64,000 bases of DNA. Source: Roseitranquillus sp963749675. GTDB taxonomy: Bacteria; Pseudomonadota; Alphaproteobacteria; Rhodobacterales; Rhodobacteraceae. Position numbers and translations under genes: made by a program. This document shows positions 18,371 to 27,796 of the stretch, piece after piece. The stretch is taken from contig CAVVNT010000004.1 in NCBI GenBank assembly GCA_963749675.1, forward strand, positions 62,001 to 126,000, given 5' to 3'. Each line of letters starts with the position of its first letter. Positions within the stretch are counted from its first letter, which is position 1. The notes beneath the pieces were generated by a model. It was not told where the DNA came from, made no database searches, and saw only the letters and a program-made list of their open reading frames with translations.

Positions 18371-19350
18371 GTGCGCCGATCGTCCTGACTTGCGGGGAGC
18401 CTGCCGGAATCGGCCCCGAGCTCGCAGCCGCGGCATGGTGGAAGCTCGGCGCACGCCTCCCGTTCGTCTATCTCGGCGATCCTGGACACTTGCCGTCCGG
18501 CACTCCGCTCTCGCACCTCCACGATCCTCGCGAGGCGGCCTTTGCCGCCGCCAGCGGCCTTCCGATCCTGCCACACGCCTTTCCGGGACACGCCGTGCCC
18601 GGCCGGCCGGATCCAGCCCACGCGCAAGCCGTGATCCGCGTGATCGCTCGGGCGGTCGAGCTGGTGAACTCCGGCGCCTGCTCGGCCGTCGTGACGGGGC
18701 CGATCAACAAGAAGGCCTTGAAGGACGGCGCAGGCTTTTCGCATCCCGGCCACACGGAATATCTCGCGGCGCTGGCCGGGGTGCCAAGGGTGGTGATGAT
18801 GCTCGCCTCCGAAATGCTGCGTGTCGTGCCCGCGACGATCCACATCCCGCTGGCCGACGTCCCCAGAATGCTCGACCGACGTCTTCTGGTGGAGACGATA
18901 CGCATAACCGCGGATGCGCTCACCCACGACTTCGGCATCGACGTGCCGCGCATAGCCGTCGCCGGTCTGAACCCCCATGCGGGCGAGGGCGGCATGATGG
19001 GCCGGGAGGAGATCGAGACGATCCTGCCCGCGATAGAGGCGCTGCGGGACGAGGGTCTTGCCATCGCCGGTCCCATGTCGGCCGATACGATGTTCCATGC
19101 CGCCGCCCGCGCCGGCTATGATGTAGCGGTCGCGATGTATCACGACCAGGCGCTGATCCCCATCAAGACGCTGGATTTCGCCGGCGGCGTCAACGTGACC
19201 CTCGGCCTGCCCTTCGTGCGCACCTCTCCCGACCACGGCACCGCATTCGACATCGCGGGTCGGGGAATCGCGGACCCGTCCTCGCTGATCGCGGCGCTGG
19301 TGCTCGCGGGAGGCATGGCGCGAAACCGCGCTGCGGCGAAAGTGCGGTGA
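18371..19350 (+). CDS. pdxA: 4-hydroxythreonine-4-phosphate dehydrogenase (start damaged)
   Basis: Pyridoxal 5'-phosphate biosynthesis enzyme that oxidises 4-phosphohydroxy-L-threonine. Family blocks: CGEPAGIGPELA near the N-terminus, VTGPINKKAL, GFSHPGHTEYLA, NPHAGEGGMMGREE (metal and substrate site), MYHDQALIPIKTL and RTSPDHGTAFDIAG. The frame that contains GEPAGIGPE has no ATG, GTG or TTG before 18490, which would be far inside the conserved N-terminus. One missing C near 18376 would connect GTG 18371 to this frame and give 326 residues, the family length. Stop overlaps rsmA. Confidence 0.85.
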
Positions 19351-20180
19351 TCGACGACCTCCCCCCGCTGCGCCAAGTCATCTCGGCACATGGCCTGTCG
19401 GCGCGCAAGGCACTGGGTCAGAACTTTCTGCTCGATCTCAACCTGACGGCCAAGATCGCCCGCCTCGCGGGTGACCTGACGAACGGCGATGCACTGGAGA
19501 TAGGCCCTGGACCAGGCGGTCTTACCCGCGGTCTGCTGGCCGAGGGCGCCGCGCGCGTCGTGGTGGTGGAAAAGGACCGCCGCTGCCTCGCCGCGCTGGC
19601 CGAGATCGCGGAACACTTTCCCGGGAGAGTGAAGATTGTCGAGGGGGATGCGCTTTCGATCGACCTGGCCTCGCTCGTGTCGCCGCCAGTGCGGATCGTC
19701 TCGAACCTGCCTTACAACATCGGGACGGAGTTGCTGACCGGATGGCTGGACCCGCCTGGCTGGCCGCCGTTCTGGTCGTCGATGACGCTCATGTTCCAGC
19801 GGGAAGTCGCACGCCGTCTTGTCGCGCAGCCGGGAACTTCGGCCTACGGACGCCTGTCGATCCTGACGCAGTGGCGTGCAACGCCGCGGATCGTGATGGA
19901 TTTGCCCCCCGGCGCGTTCACGCCGCCGCCCAAGGTCAGTTCGGCCGTCGTGCGGATCGACCGGTTGGATCAACCGCGTTACGCCGCCGATCCTGCGATG
20001 CTGCTCGGCGTGGTCGCTGCAGCCTTCAACCAGCGTCGAAAGATGCTCAGATCATCGCTTCGCGGCGTCGCGCCAGAAATCGAGGATCATCTGATCGCCG
20101 CCGGTATCTCGCCGACGGACCGTGCGGAAACCGTCGGCCTCGAAGAGTTCTGCGCGCTGGCCCGATCGCTTTCGCGCTGA
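19347..20180 (+). CDS. rsmA: 16S rRNA (adenine1518/1519-N6)-dimethyltransferase
   Basis: KsgA-type methyltransferase that dimethylates two adjacent adenines in helix 45 of 16S rRNA, 277 residues. N-terminal block ARKALGQNFLLD, SAM-binding LEIGPGPGGLTRGLL (about residues 51-65), VVVEKDRRCL, and the catalytic IVSNLPYNIGTELL; the C-terminal domain contains VVAAAFNQRRKMLRSSL. The GTG start at 19347 overlaps the pdxA stop, the common pdxA-rsmA pairing. Frame intact. Confidence 0.93.
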   Translation: MIDDLPPLRQVISAHGLSARKALGQNFLLDLNLTAKIARLAGDLTNGDALEIGPGPGGLTRGLLAEGAARVVVVEKDRRCLAALAEIAEHFPGRVKIVEGDALSIDLASLVSPPVRIVSNLPYNIGTELLTGWLDPPGWPPFWSSMTLMFQREVARRLVAQPGTSAYGRLSILTQWRATPRIVMDLPPGAFTPPPKVSSAVVRIDRLDQPRYAADPAMLLGVVAAAFNQRRKMLRSSLRGVAPEIEDHLIAAGISPTDRAETVGLEEFCALARSLSR

Positions 20181-20184
20181 GACG

Positions 20185-20851
20185 CTACTCCGCCGCTTCG
20201 GTCTTGCCGTCCTGCGATCCGGTCTTGCCCTCCTCGTCGCTGGAACTGGGCTGCGCGCGACGGCGCCTACGGGGCTTGGGCGGCTTGCTTTCAGGCGTCT
20301 CGACCAGCGTGCTGTCGCCCTCGCCGCCTGTTTCGATGACGTCGTCGCTGCTCCCGCCGGACTGGTCACCTGGCGCAGATTCTTCTGCTGCTCTCCGGTC
20401 GTCGTCCGCCCTCCGCCGGTCCTCGCTGCGATCCTTCTGCTCTCCGCTGGTATCGCCGCTCGCTTCGTGGCCATTCATCTGACGGACATCGCGATCGTCG
20501 CTCGAGCTCCTGATTGTCGTCGTCATCATCGCGGCGCGGCTGCTGGCGCTCACGGCTCTGCTGCTCCTGCTCGCGCCGCTGTTCCTGCTCGCGTCGCTGA
20601 TCCTGCTCTCGTTGAGCATCGGCGAGCATCCGCGTGTAATGCTCGGCATGTTGCTGAAAGTTCTCGAACGCCACACGGTCGTTCGAGAGTTGAGCATCAC
20701 GCGCAAGCTGATTGTACTTGTCGATAATCTGCTGCGGGGTGCCGCGCACCTTCCCCTCAGGCCCCGAGGAGTTGAATACCCGATTGACAATGTTTCCGAC
20801 GGAACGGTTGCGGTTCGACTTCGACCGCGAACGTGACTTCGAAGATCTCAT
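20185..20851 (-). CDS. DUF4167 protein (frameshifted as read)
   Basis: An alphaproteobacterial protein with a conserved N-terminal domain (GNIVNRVFNSSGPEGKVRGT then HAEHYTRMLADAQRE), followed by a long low-complexity tail rich in Gln, Arg, Glu and Asp. Function is unknown; the charged repetitive tail suggests nucleic-acid or RNP association, which is inference. The frame breaks inside the tail near 20505-20508: minus-strand GAGCTCGAGC has one extra base relative to GAGTCGAGC. After correction the protein has about 221 residues and ends DGKTEAAE. Adjacent to prmC-prfA on the same strand. Stop lies five bases from the convergent rsmA stop. Confidence 0.75.
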
Positions 20852-21075
20852 GTAAACTCTGGTCCAGCCTTTATTTCGGCGTTCGCATCGGGCGCGGCCG
20901 GTAACTCGGCACCGCAACCTCAGATGTATGGGCAGTTTAGTGGCAGCGCCAGATGTGGCGTCTGCCGACCGCTACCCGACTATGCACGATGGCCCGTCTA
21001 GGGCAAGTGCAAACTGGCGTTTCCTCGCGTGCTGGCGAGCTCTGCGTCGACCAGCTACCTCTCAACGTGCCGGAG

Positions 21076-21894
21076 CTATGCAACGCGGCGCGCCGTTACA
21101 AGCCTGTCGCGCCCATCCAGATCCGGCACGACCGAGATGCCGCAGAGGCCGGCCTGCGCGAGCAGGTGGGTGACGGCGCGACCCTGCTCCGCCCCGATTT
21201 CAAGCAGCAGCCGGCCGCCCGGCTCAAGATGCTCCCCGGCGTTGGACGCGATACACCGGTAAGCGGACAGCCCATCCCCACCAGCACAAAGCGCTTGCCG
21301 CGGCTCCCATGCCAGTTCCGGCTCCAGCGTCTGCAGCTCCGCCTCCGCAATGTACGGCGGGTTCGAGACGATCAGGTCCCATCGCCCCTCCAGACCGTCG
21401 AACCAGCGCGCGTGACGCAAGGTCGGTCGCAGCCCAAATTCGCTCGCCGTTTGTCTCGCCACGGCCAGGGCCGCCTCCGACATGTCGGTTCCGGTGCCGC
21501 GGATGCCGGGGCGCTCGGCCATCAGCGTCAACAGGATACAGCCACTGCCGACGCCCAGGTCGAGCAAGGCTTCGAAGGGTTCAGACAAGGCGACCTCGAT
21601 CAGGGTTTCGGTCTCGGGGCGCGGGTCCAGCACGTCGGGGGTCACCCGGAACCGGCGACCCCAGAATTCGCGCCAGCCGCGAATTTGCGAGACCGGCCGC
21701 CTCTCTAACCGCTGCGCCAGCGCCGCCTCAAGTTCGGCATTTCCTGCAAACGGCTCATGTGCGAGAAGCGTCAGCCGGTCCGGCTCAATAGCTCCGGCGT
21801 GCGCAACCAGCCAGCGGGCGTCCCGCGCCGGCTGCGGCACACCGGCCGCGCGAAGCCGCGCGGTCGCCATGGCGACGGCCTCGGCGACGGTCAC
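21076..21894 (-). CDS. prmC: Peptide chain release factor N5-glutamine methyltransferase
   Basis: Methylates the glutamine of the GGQ motif in release factors, 272 residues. A helical N-terminal domain (PARDARWLVAHA) precedes a methyltransferase fold with LLDLGVGSGCILLTLM (about residues 110-125) and the catalytic IVSNPPYIAEAE. Its start overlaps the stop of prfA, whose product is its substrate. Frame intact. Confidence 0.93.
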   Translation of the reverse strand: MTVAEAVAMATARLRAAGVPQPARDARWLVAHAGAIEPDRLTLLAHEPFAGNAELEAALAQRLERRPVSQIRGWREFWGRRFRVTPDVLDPRPETETLIEVALSEPFEALLDLGVGSGCILLTLMAERPGIRGTGTDMSEAALAVARQTASEFGLRPTLRHARWFDGLEGRWDLIVSNPPYIAEAELQTLEPELAWEPRQALCAGGDGLSAYRCIASNAGEHLEPGGRLLLEIGAEQGRAVTHLLAQAGLCGISVVPDLDGRDRLVTARRVA

Positions 21895-22940
21895 ATGCCG
21901 CTCGCCGACAGAGCCTGCGCCTGCGCGTCGGCGATGAGGGCGTCGGTCACCTCGTCGAGATCCCCCGACATCACCTCCGCCAGACGATACAGCGTCAGAC
22001 CGATCCGGTGGTCGGTCACACGCCCCTGCGGAAAATTGTACGTCCTGATTCGCTCGGACCGGTCGCCGGTGCCGACCTGCGCCTTGCGGTCTGCCGCACG
22101 CTCCTCCGCCGCGCGACGACGTTCGATGTCGAAGAGGCGCGCCCGCAAGACCTGCATCGCGATGGCGCGGTTCTGGTGTTGCGACTTCTCGGACGAGGTC
22201 ACGACGATCCCGGTGGGCACATGAGTGATTCGCACGGCGCTGTCGGTCGTGTTGACGTGCTGCCCACCGGCGCCCGAGGCGCGCATCGTGTCGATCCTCA
22301 GGTCGGACGGATCAATTCCGACATCAACCTCACCAGCCTCTGGCAGCACCGCGACGGTCGCCGCCGAGGTGTGGATCCGGCCGCCGGACTCGGTCTCAGG
22401 CACGCGCTGCACGCGGTGGACGCCCGACTCGAACTTCAGGCGTGCAAAGACGCCCTCACCTGCGATGTTGACAATCGCCTCGCGCACGCCGCCACGCTCG
22501 GTCTCGGCGGTCTCCACCGGCTGCCAACGCCATCCGCGGCGTTCGGCATAGCGCTGGTACATTCTGAGAAGGTCACCTGCGAACAGAGCTGCCTCCTCGC
22601 CCCCGGTGCCGGGACGGATCTCGATGATGGCCGGACGGGCATCCGCCGCGTCCTTTGGCAAGAGCGCCAGCCGCAGGGCGGCCTCCACCTCGGGCTGGCG
22701 CGACTCGAGCGCCAGAAGCTCCTCACGCGCGAGAGCGGTCATCTCCGGATCGGCCAGCATCGCCTCCGCTTCGGCACGGGCCTCTCCGAGGCGTCGCCAC
22801 TCGGCGACCTGCTCGGCCACCGGACGCAGTTCGGCGTACTCGCGCCCGACCGCCGCAAGGTCGCCAGAGCCTTCGGCCATCCGCGCCTCGAGGTACTCGA
22901 AGCGCTGGGTGATGTCGGCCAATCGATCCTCGAAACTCAT
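21891..22940 (-). CDS. prfA: Peptide chain release factor 1
   Basis: Recognises UAA and UAG stop codons and triggers peptide release, 349 residues. N-terminal helical domain from MSFEDRLADITQRFEYLEAR, domain 2 with IRPGTGGEEAALFAGDLLRM, and the peptidyl-transferase-centre motif GAGGQHVNTTDSAVRI. The start at 22940 fits the family length; the longer upstream frame has no homologous content. Followed by prmC with a four-base overlap. Confidence 0.94.
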   Translation of the reverse strand: MSFEDRLADITQRFEYLEARMAEGSGDLAAVGREYAELRPVAEQVAEWRRLGEARAEAEAMLADPEMTALAREELLALESRQPEVEAALRLALLPKDAADARPAIIEIRPGTGGEEAALFAGDLLRMYQRYAERRGWRWQPVETAETERGGVREAIVNIAGEGVFARLKFESGVHRVQRVPETESGGRIHTSAATVAVLPEAGEVDVGIDPSDLRIDTMRASGAGGQHVNTTDSAVRITHVPTGIVVTSSEKSQHQNRAIAMQVLRARLFDIERRRAAEERAADRKAQVGTGDRSERIRTYNFPQGRVTDHRIGLTLYRLAEVMSGDLDEVTDALIADAQAQALSASGM

Positions 22941-22992
22941 GCGCGGGGTTTCGCCGAAGCCCCCATGCTGGTCAAGTGACGTGCGCTGCTGG

Positions 22993-23466
22993 CTACCCGC
23001 CCGCCAATTCCTGGCGCAGCTCAGACAACCAACGGTCGACACGCGCGCGGTTGACGCCGAGATCAGAGGCCCCGTAGCGCGCACGCGCCAGCACCACCGG
23101 CGCAGCTCCGCCCAGGTCTTCGGTGACGGCAATTGTCGTGTAGTCAGGGAAGCCCCACAGCCGCGAGCGGGTCTCATACGTGATCCGCCCCTCGTCGACA
23201 GAACCGGTGACGCGCCGCGTCCGCGGCTCGGCCGTCGCGATTCCATCGAGACGGCGCAGAACCTCGAGCGCGGGAGCATCGAACCGGGAAGGCGGCTCGT
23301 CACCCCCGTCGCGAACGAGCCAGCCATTGCTGCCTGGCGGGTCCGCAGATAGCGGATCGACGTGCCACCGTTCGGCGTCCACGGGGGCAAGGCGTACCCA
23401 AAGTGCGCCAGACGCGACAGCTCCTACCAGGGCGGCCAGCATGACGAACGCAATTTTCCGCCTCAT
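22993..23466 (-). CDS. DUF1499 family protein
   Basis: A membrane-anchored protein of about 157 residues with an N-terminal hydrophobic segment (IAFVMLAALVGAVASGALWV) and a DUF1499-like region (GSVDEGRITYETRSRLWGFP, then GASDLGVNRARVDRWLSEL). The family is of unknown function. ATG 23466 is preferred; an in-frame GTG at 23484 adds six residues. It follows agmatinase on the minus strand and precedes prfA. Confidence 0.7.
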   Translation of the reverse strand: MRRKIAFVMLAALVGAVASGALWVRLAPVDAERWHVDPLSADPPGSNGWLVRDGGDEPPSRFDAPALEVLRRLDGIATAEPRTRRVTGSVDEGRITYETRSRLWGFPDYTTIAVTEDLGGAAPVVLARARYGASDLGVNRARVDRWLSELRQELAGG

Positions 23467-23518
23467 GGATTGTCCGCCTGACACGCGCTGCTCGGCACGA
23501 TGCGCTGCATGTGCATCC

Positions 23519-24484
23519 TCATCGGCGGGTCCAGCACCAGAGGCAGAGGATCTCGGTAGCTACGTGCGCGCCGGCTATCGCGGTTATCCCGGTGGCGTCG
23601 AACGGCGGAGAGACCTCAACGATGTCGCCGCCGACGAGGTTCACGCCAGCAAGTCCACGCAGGATCGCCGCCGCCTGCCAGCTGGCCAGCCCGCCCCAGA
23701 CCGGGGTCCCGGTACCGGGCGCAAATGCGGGATCCAGCGCGTCGATGTCGAAGCTCAGGTAGGCCGGTCTGCTTCCCACCACCTCGCGCACCCGCGCCGC
23801 CACTGCTTCAGGGCCGATGCGATGCACTTCGGGTGCGTCGATCGTGCAGATGCCGAGCGGGTCCTCGTTCACCGTCCGTATCCCAATCTGGACCGATGCG
23901 GCGGGGTCGATGGCGCCCGATTTCACTGCCTTGTAGAACATGGTGCCGTGGTCCACCCGATCCTCGGCGTCGTCCGCCCAGGTGTCGGAGTGGGCGTCGA
24001 ACTGGATCAGCGCGACCGGCCCGTGCCGCTCGGCGACCGCCTCCGCCGCGGGGCGGCTGATCGAATGATCGCCGCCAAGGAGCACAAGCCCGCACCCGGC
24101 GTCCAGAACCCGCCCGAGGTGCTTGTGCAGGGTGGCCGGGAATTGGGAGGGGCGTGCGTAGTCGAAGGCGACGTCGCCATGGTCCGCAATGGCAAAGTCG
24201 CTGAGCGGGTCGAAGCCCCATCCGTAGGGCGGATCGAACGGCTGCAGCGTCGACGCTTCACGGATCGCCCGCGGTCCGAGGCGCGTGCCCGGCCGGTTCG
24301 TCACAGCTTGGTCAAACGGCGCTCCGACGACCGCGACGTCGACGCCGGTCAGGTCCTTGGTGTATTTCCGACGCAGGAAGGACATCGCCCCGCCGAACGT
24401 GTTTTCCCAGGCACGACCCTTCAGGCCCTCGCGGGTAAAGGCTGTGTCGACCTCGTGCCGGGCATCCTCGAGCGCCATGTCCAC
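23519..24484 (-). CDS. speB: Agmatinase (ureohydrolase family)
   Basis: Manganese-dependent ureohydrolase, 321 residues, expected to split agmatine into putrescine and urea. All metal-binding blocks are present: LLGGDHSIS, IQFDAHSDT and LSFDIDALDPAFAPGTGTP. Closely related guanidinobutyrase and similar enzymes share these motifs, so the substrate is inferred. It is followed by DUF1499 and preceded, 65 bases away, by an M20 amidohydrolase on the same strand. Confidence 0.85.
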   Translation of the reverse strand: MDMALEDARHEVDTAFTREGLKGRAWENTFGGAMSFLRRKYTKDLTGVDVAVVGAPFDQAVTNRPGTRLGPRAIREASTLQPFDPPYGWGFDPLSDFAIADHGDVAFDYARPSQFPATLHKHLGRVLDAGCGLVLLGGDHSISRPAAEAVAERHGPVALIQFDAHSDTWADDAEDRVDHGTMFYKAVKSGAIDPAASVQIGIRTVNEDPLGICTIDAPEVHRIGPEAVAARVREVVGSRPAYLSFDIDALDPAFAPGTGTPVWGGLASWQAAAILRGLAGVNLVGGDIVEVSPPFDATGITAIAGAHVATEILCLWCWTRR

Positions 24485-24549
24485 GTCTCGTTCGCAACAT
24501 TGCTTTCCGCCAGTTTACTGACGTTCGGCGGGCGAAGTTGCAAGGCATG

Positions 24550-25719
24550 TCAGCCCGGGGCCAGCGGAAGTGCCCTCTCGACCAGCCGTGCAAAGAACGA
24601 CGCCCCGACCGGGATCACGTTGTCGTTGAAGTCATACCGCGGATGGTGCAGCCCCGGCCCGTCGCCCTGCCCAAGAAAGAGGTAGGCGCCGGGACGTTCC
24701 TGCAGCATGAAGGAGAAATCCTCCGCACCCATCTCGGGCGACGCGGCGTCATCGACCGCGTCGTCGCCGGAGATATCGCGAGCGACCGCGCAGGCAAGGA
24801 CGACGCTCTCGGGATCGTTCACCGTTGCCGGATAGCCGACCTCGTAGTCCAGCGTCGCCGTCACCTCGAAGGCGCTTGAAAGACCCGAAACGATCTCTTT
24901 CATCCGTGCCTGCACCAGATCCTGCACTCGTGGCAGGAAGGTCCGCACCGTACCGCAGACATAGGCTGTCTCCGGAATGATATTGTCGGCCGAGCCGGCG
25001 TGTATCTGCGTGACCGAGATGACCAGATCGTCCTCATTGCAGTTGTTCCGGCTGACGATGGTCTGGATCGCCTGCACGATCGCCACCGCCGGCATGATGG
25101 GGTCGATTGCGTCGTGCGGCATCGCCCCGTGCCCGCCTCGGCCCGCGATGCGGATCTCGAAGGTGTCGACCGCCGCCATGAAGGGTCCCGGCGTCGTCGC
25201 GAACGTGCCCTCCGGCATGCCGGGCGCATTGTGAATCGCATAGATCTCACGCACGCCGAACCGGTCGAGGACACCCTCGCGCACCATCACGCCTGCGCCG
25301 CCGCCATTCTCCTCGGCCGGCTGGAAGATCAGCACGGCGCGACCCGCGAAGTTGCGCGTCTCCGCCAGGTAACGCGCGGCGCCGAGCAGCATCGTCGAAT
25401 GGCCGTCGTGCCCGCAGGCATGCATTTGACCTGCAACCGTGCTGGCATGGGCGACGCCCGTCTTCTCGTCGATCGGAAGGGCGTCCATGTCGGCGCGAAG
25501 CGCGACGGCTTCGCCTCCGCCTCGCCCCTCGATCACGGCGACGATGCCGGTTCTACCGATGCCCTCATGCACCTCATCGGCGCCGAAGGCGCGCAGGCGA
25601 GCGGCGATGAAGGCGGCGGTTTCATGACACTCGAACCCGAGTTCCGGATGCATGTGCAGATGCCGCCGCCATTCGCCAAGTTCCGAGGCGAAGTCGGCAA
25701 TCCGATTGACCACCGGCAT
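24550..25719 (-). CDS. M20 family amidohydrolase (hippurate hydrolase-like)
   Basis: Cytoplasmic dinuclear zinc hydrolase, 389 residues, of the M20D group that removes acyl groups from N-acyl amino acids. Motifs: HMHPELGFE, LRADMDALPI, MHACGHDGHSTMLLG (metal ligand Cys-His), FQPAEENGGGAGVM, and the dimerisation-domain motif AGRGGHGAMPHDAIDP. The start at 25719 follows GGGAGTATCCAG. Substrate cannot be told from sequence. Same strand as agmatinase. Confidence 0.87.
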   Translation of the reverse strand: MPVVNRIADFASELGEWRRHLHMHPELGFECHETAAFIAARLRAFGADEVHEGIGRTGIVAVIEGRGGGEAVALRADMDALPIDEKTGVAHASTVAGQMHACGHDGHSTMLLGAARYLAETRNFAGRAVLIFQPAEENGGGAGVMVREGVLDRFGVREIYAIHNAPGMPEGTFATTPGPFMAAVDTFEIRIAGRGGHGAMPHDAIDPIMPAVAIVQAIQTIVSRNNCNEDDLVISVTQIHAGSADNIIPETAYVCGTVRTFLPRVQDLVQARMKEIVSGLSSAFEVTATLDYEVGYPATVNDPESVVLACAVARDISGDDAVDDAASPEMGAEDFSFMLQERPGAYLFLGQGDGPGLHHPRYDFNDNVIPVGASFFARLVERALPLAPG

Positions 25720-25778
25720 CTGGATACTCCCTTGCCCCTGCACTAGCCAAAGCGTCGCCGATCGCGAGGAGAGCCGCA

Positions 25779-26582
25779 ATGTCCGATGATACAGTACGTC
25801 CGAACAGTTCGTTGCAGAGCCTCATCGAAATCATGGCGCGCCTTCGCGACAGGCAGTCAGGTTGCCCATGGGACATTGAGCAGACGTTCGACACGATCGC
25901 GCCCTACACCATCGAGGAAGCCTACGAGGTCGCGGATGCCATCGCCCGACGTGCCTGGGATGACCTGAGGGGAGAGTTGGGGGACCTTCTGCTGCAGGTC
26001 GTGTATCACGCGCGCATGGCCGAGGAGGAGGGGCGCTTCGACTTCCACGATGTCGCGCGCGAGATCGGCGACAAGATGGTGCGGCGGCACCCCCACGTCT
26101 TCGGCGACGAGATCGAATGGCGTACCTCGGACGAGCAGACAAGCGCGTGGGAGGCGCAGAAGGCAGCCGAACGAGAAGCCGTTGGCGAGGGCGGCACCCT
26201 CGACGGCGTTGCGCTTGGGCTTCCGTCGTTGACCCGCGCCGTCAAGCTGCAGAAGCGCCTCGCCCGCGTCGGCTTCGACTGGAGCACGGCAGAGGACGTT
26301 CTGGAGAAGGTCGTCGAGGAAGCGGCCGAGATTTCCGCCGCGCAGGCAGAGGGCGGCGACGTCGAGGGCGAGATCGGCGATCTTCTCTTCACGCTCGCAA
26401 ATCTTTCGCGGCACATAGGCATAGACCCCGAAGCGGCTTTGCGCCGTGCGAACGCCAAGGTCGAACGCCGATTCGCAACTGTCGAGGCACAACTAAAGGA
26501 AGCGGGTACCACCGCGCAGCAGGCGAGCCTTGAAGAGATGGACATGCTGTGGACGGAGACGAAGAAGAAGGTTTCCGACTGA
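25779..26582 (+). CDS. mazG: Nucleoside triphosphate pyrophosphohydrolase MazG
   Basis: House-cleaning enzyme that hydrolyses NTPs to NMP and pyrophosphate, 267 residues, with two MazG domains. The N-terminal one includes CPWDIEQTFDTIAPYTIEEA (about 29-48) and GDLLLQVVYHARMA; the C-terminal one includes EEAAEISAAQ and GDLLFTLANLSRHI. Full-length two-domain architecture. Starts 60 bases from the divergent M20 gene. Confidence 0.92.
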   Translation: MSDDTVRPNSSLQSLIEIMARLRDRQSGCPWDIEQTFDTIAPYTIEEAYEVADAIARRAWDDLRGELGDLLLQVVYHARMAEEEGRFDFHDVAREIGDKMVRRHPHVFGDEIEWRTSDEQTSAWEAQKAAEREAVGEGGTLDGVALGLPSLTRAVKLQKRLARVGFDWSTAEDVLEKVVEEAAEISAAQAEGGDVEGEIGDLLFTLANLSRHIGIDPEAALRRANAKVERRFATVEAQLKEAGTTAQQASLEEMDMLWTETKKKVSD

Positions 26583-26652
26583 AGCAGTCAGATATTGACC
26601 CGACAAAATCGCTCGGGTTTAGTGCTGCCCAAAGCTCCGAAAGAGGAACGTC

Positions 26653-27664
26653 ATGCACTATCGTCTTCCCCTGGTTGCGGCCCTGGCTGGTGCGACCGCG
26701 CTGCCGACATTGGCTGAGGTCAACGTCTACTCCACCCGCCAGCCCGAACTGATCGAGCCGCTGATGGACTCCTTCACCGAAGAGACCGGGATCGACGTCG
26801 AATCTCGCCTATCTCGAGGACGGGGTTGTCGAGCGGCTGCAGGCCGAGGGCGCGCGGTCGCCCGCCGATCTGGTTTTCACCGTCGACGTCGCCAATCTCG
26901 CGCGCATCGTCGAGGCAGGCCTGACGCAGCCGATCGCAAGCGACGTGCTGAAGGAGAACGTCCCTGCTTCCTACCACGACCCCAACAATCACTGGTGGGG
27001 CCTGACGACCCGCGCCCGCGTCGTCTATGCCAGCAAGGAGCGCGTGGCCGACGAGGACATCACGACCTACGAGGATCTCGCCGCGGACAAGTGGGAGGGG
27101 CGGATCTGCACCCGCTCGGGCACCCATCCCTACAACCTCGCCCTGCTTGCCGCGTACATCTACCATCACGGGGAAGACGCAGCGCGCGAGTGGGCGCAGG
27201 GCCTGAAGGACAATCTCGCGCGCAAGCCGCAGGGCAACGATCGCGCCCAGGTGCGGGCGATCTGGGCCGGCGAGTGCGACATCTCGCTCGGCAACACCTA
27301 CTACATGGGCCTGATGGTCAACGACGAGGAACAGAAGCAGTGGGCCGACAGCGTCCGCATCCTGTTCCCGGAGTTCGAGGACGGCGGCACCCACGTCAAC
27401 ATCTCCGGCGTCGCCATGGTCCAGAACGCCCCGCATCCGCGCGACGCGCTTCAACTCATGGAGTTCCTGACGTCGCCGCAGGGACAGGAACTCTATGCCG
27501 AGATAAACAACGAGTATCCGATCGCAGACGGTACCGAGCCATCGGCTCTCGTCAAATCCTGGGGCGAGTTCAATCCGGACGAGGTCAATCTGATGGAGCT
27601 CGCCAAGCACCGCCCCGCAGCGCTGCGCATCATGAACGAGGTGGACTACGACGCCGGCTCCTGA
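26653..27664 (+). CDS. fbpA: Ferric iron ABC transporter substrate-binding protein (frameshifted as read)
   Basis: Periplasmic Fe(III)-binding protein of the FbpA/FutA/IdiA family. A signal peptide of about 21 residues is followed by VNVYSTRQPELIEPLM, the family N-terminus, and the paired iron-ligand tyrosines in ISLGNTYYMGLM. The frame breaks at 26800-26802 (GTCGAATCTC has one base too many); correction gives AYLEDGVVERLQAEG and 336 residues in total. RBS GAAAGAGGAAC. The permease and ATPase genes normally next to it are absent: a terminator follows within 25 bases. Confidence 0.85.
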
Positions 27665-27687
27665 TTCCGCGACCGGACCACGCCTGA

Positions 27688-27718
27688 AAGGGCGCCGGCG
27701 AAGTGGACCGGCGCCCTT
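27688..27718. terminator. Bidirectional terminator between fbpA and der
   Basis: A perfect 11-base inverted repeat (AAGGGCGCCGG and CCGGCGCCCTT) around a 9-base loop lies between the convergent fbpA and der genes. The A and T pairs at the ends of the arms give short A/U flanks in both directions. Confidence 0.8.
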
Positions 27719-27796
27719 GACCGTTCGCCGGATCGCGTCGCATCTGCGCCTGCAGGAATTGGCGCGCAGCGGCAGCGCCTCCGCTTCGTTCGCGGC

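Noticed and set aside
22941..23390. Long N-terminal extension of prfA
   Set aside because: The extension is antisense-like text without homology; the protein starting at 22940 has normal RF1 length.
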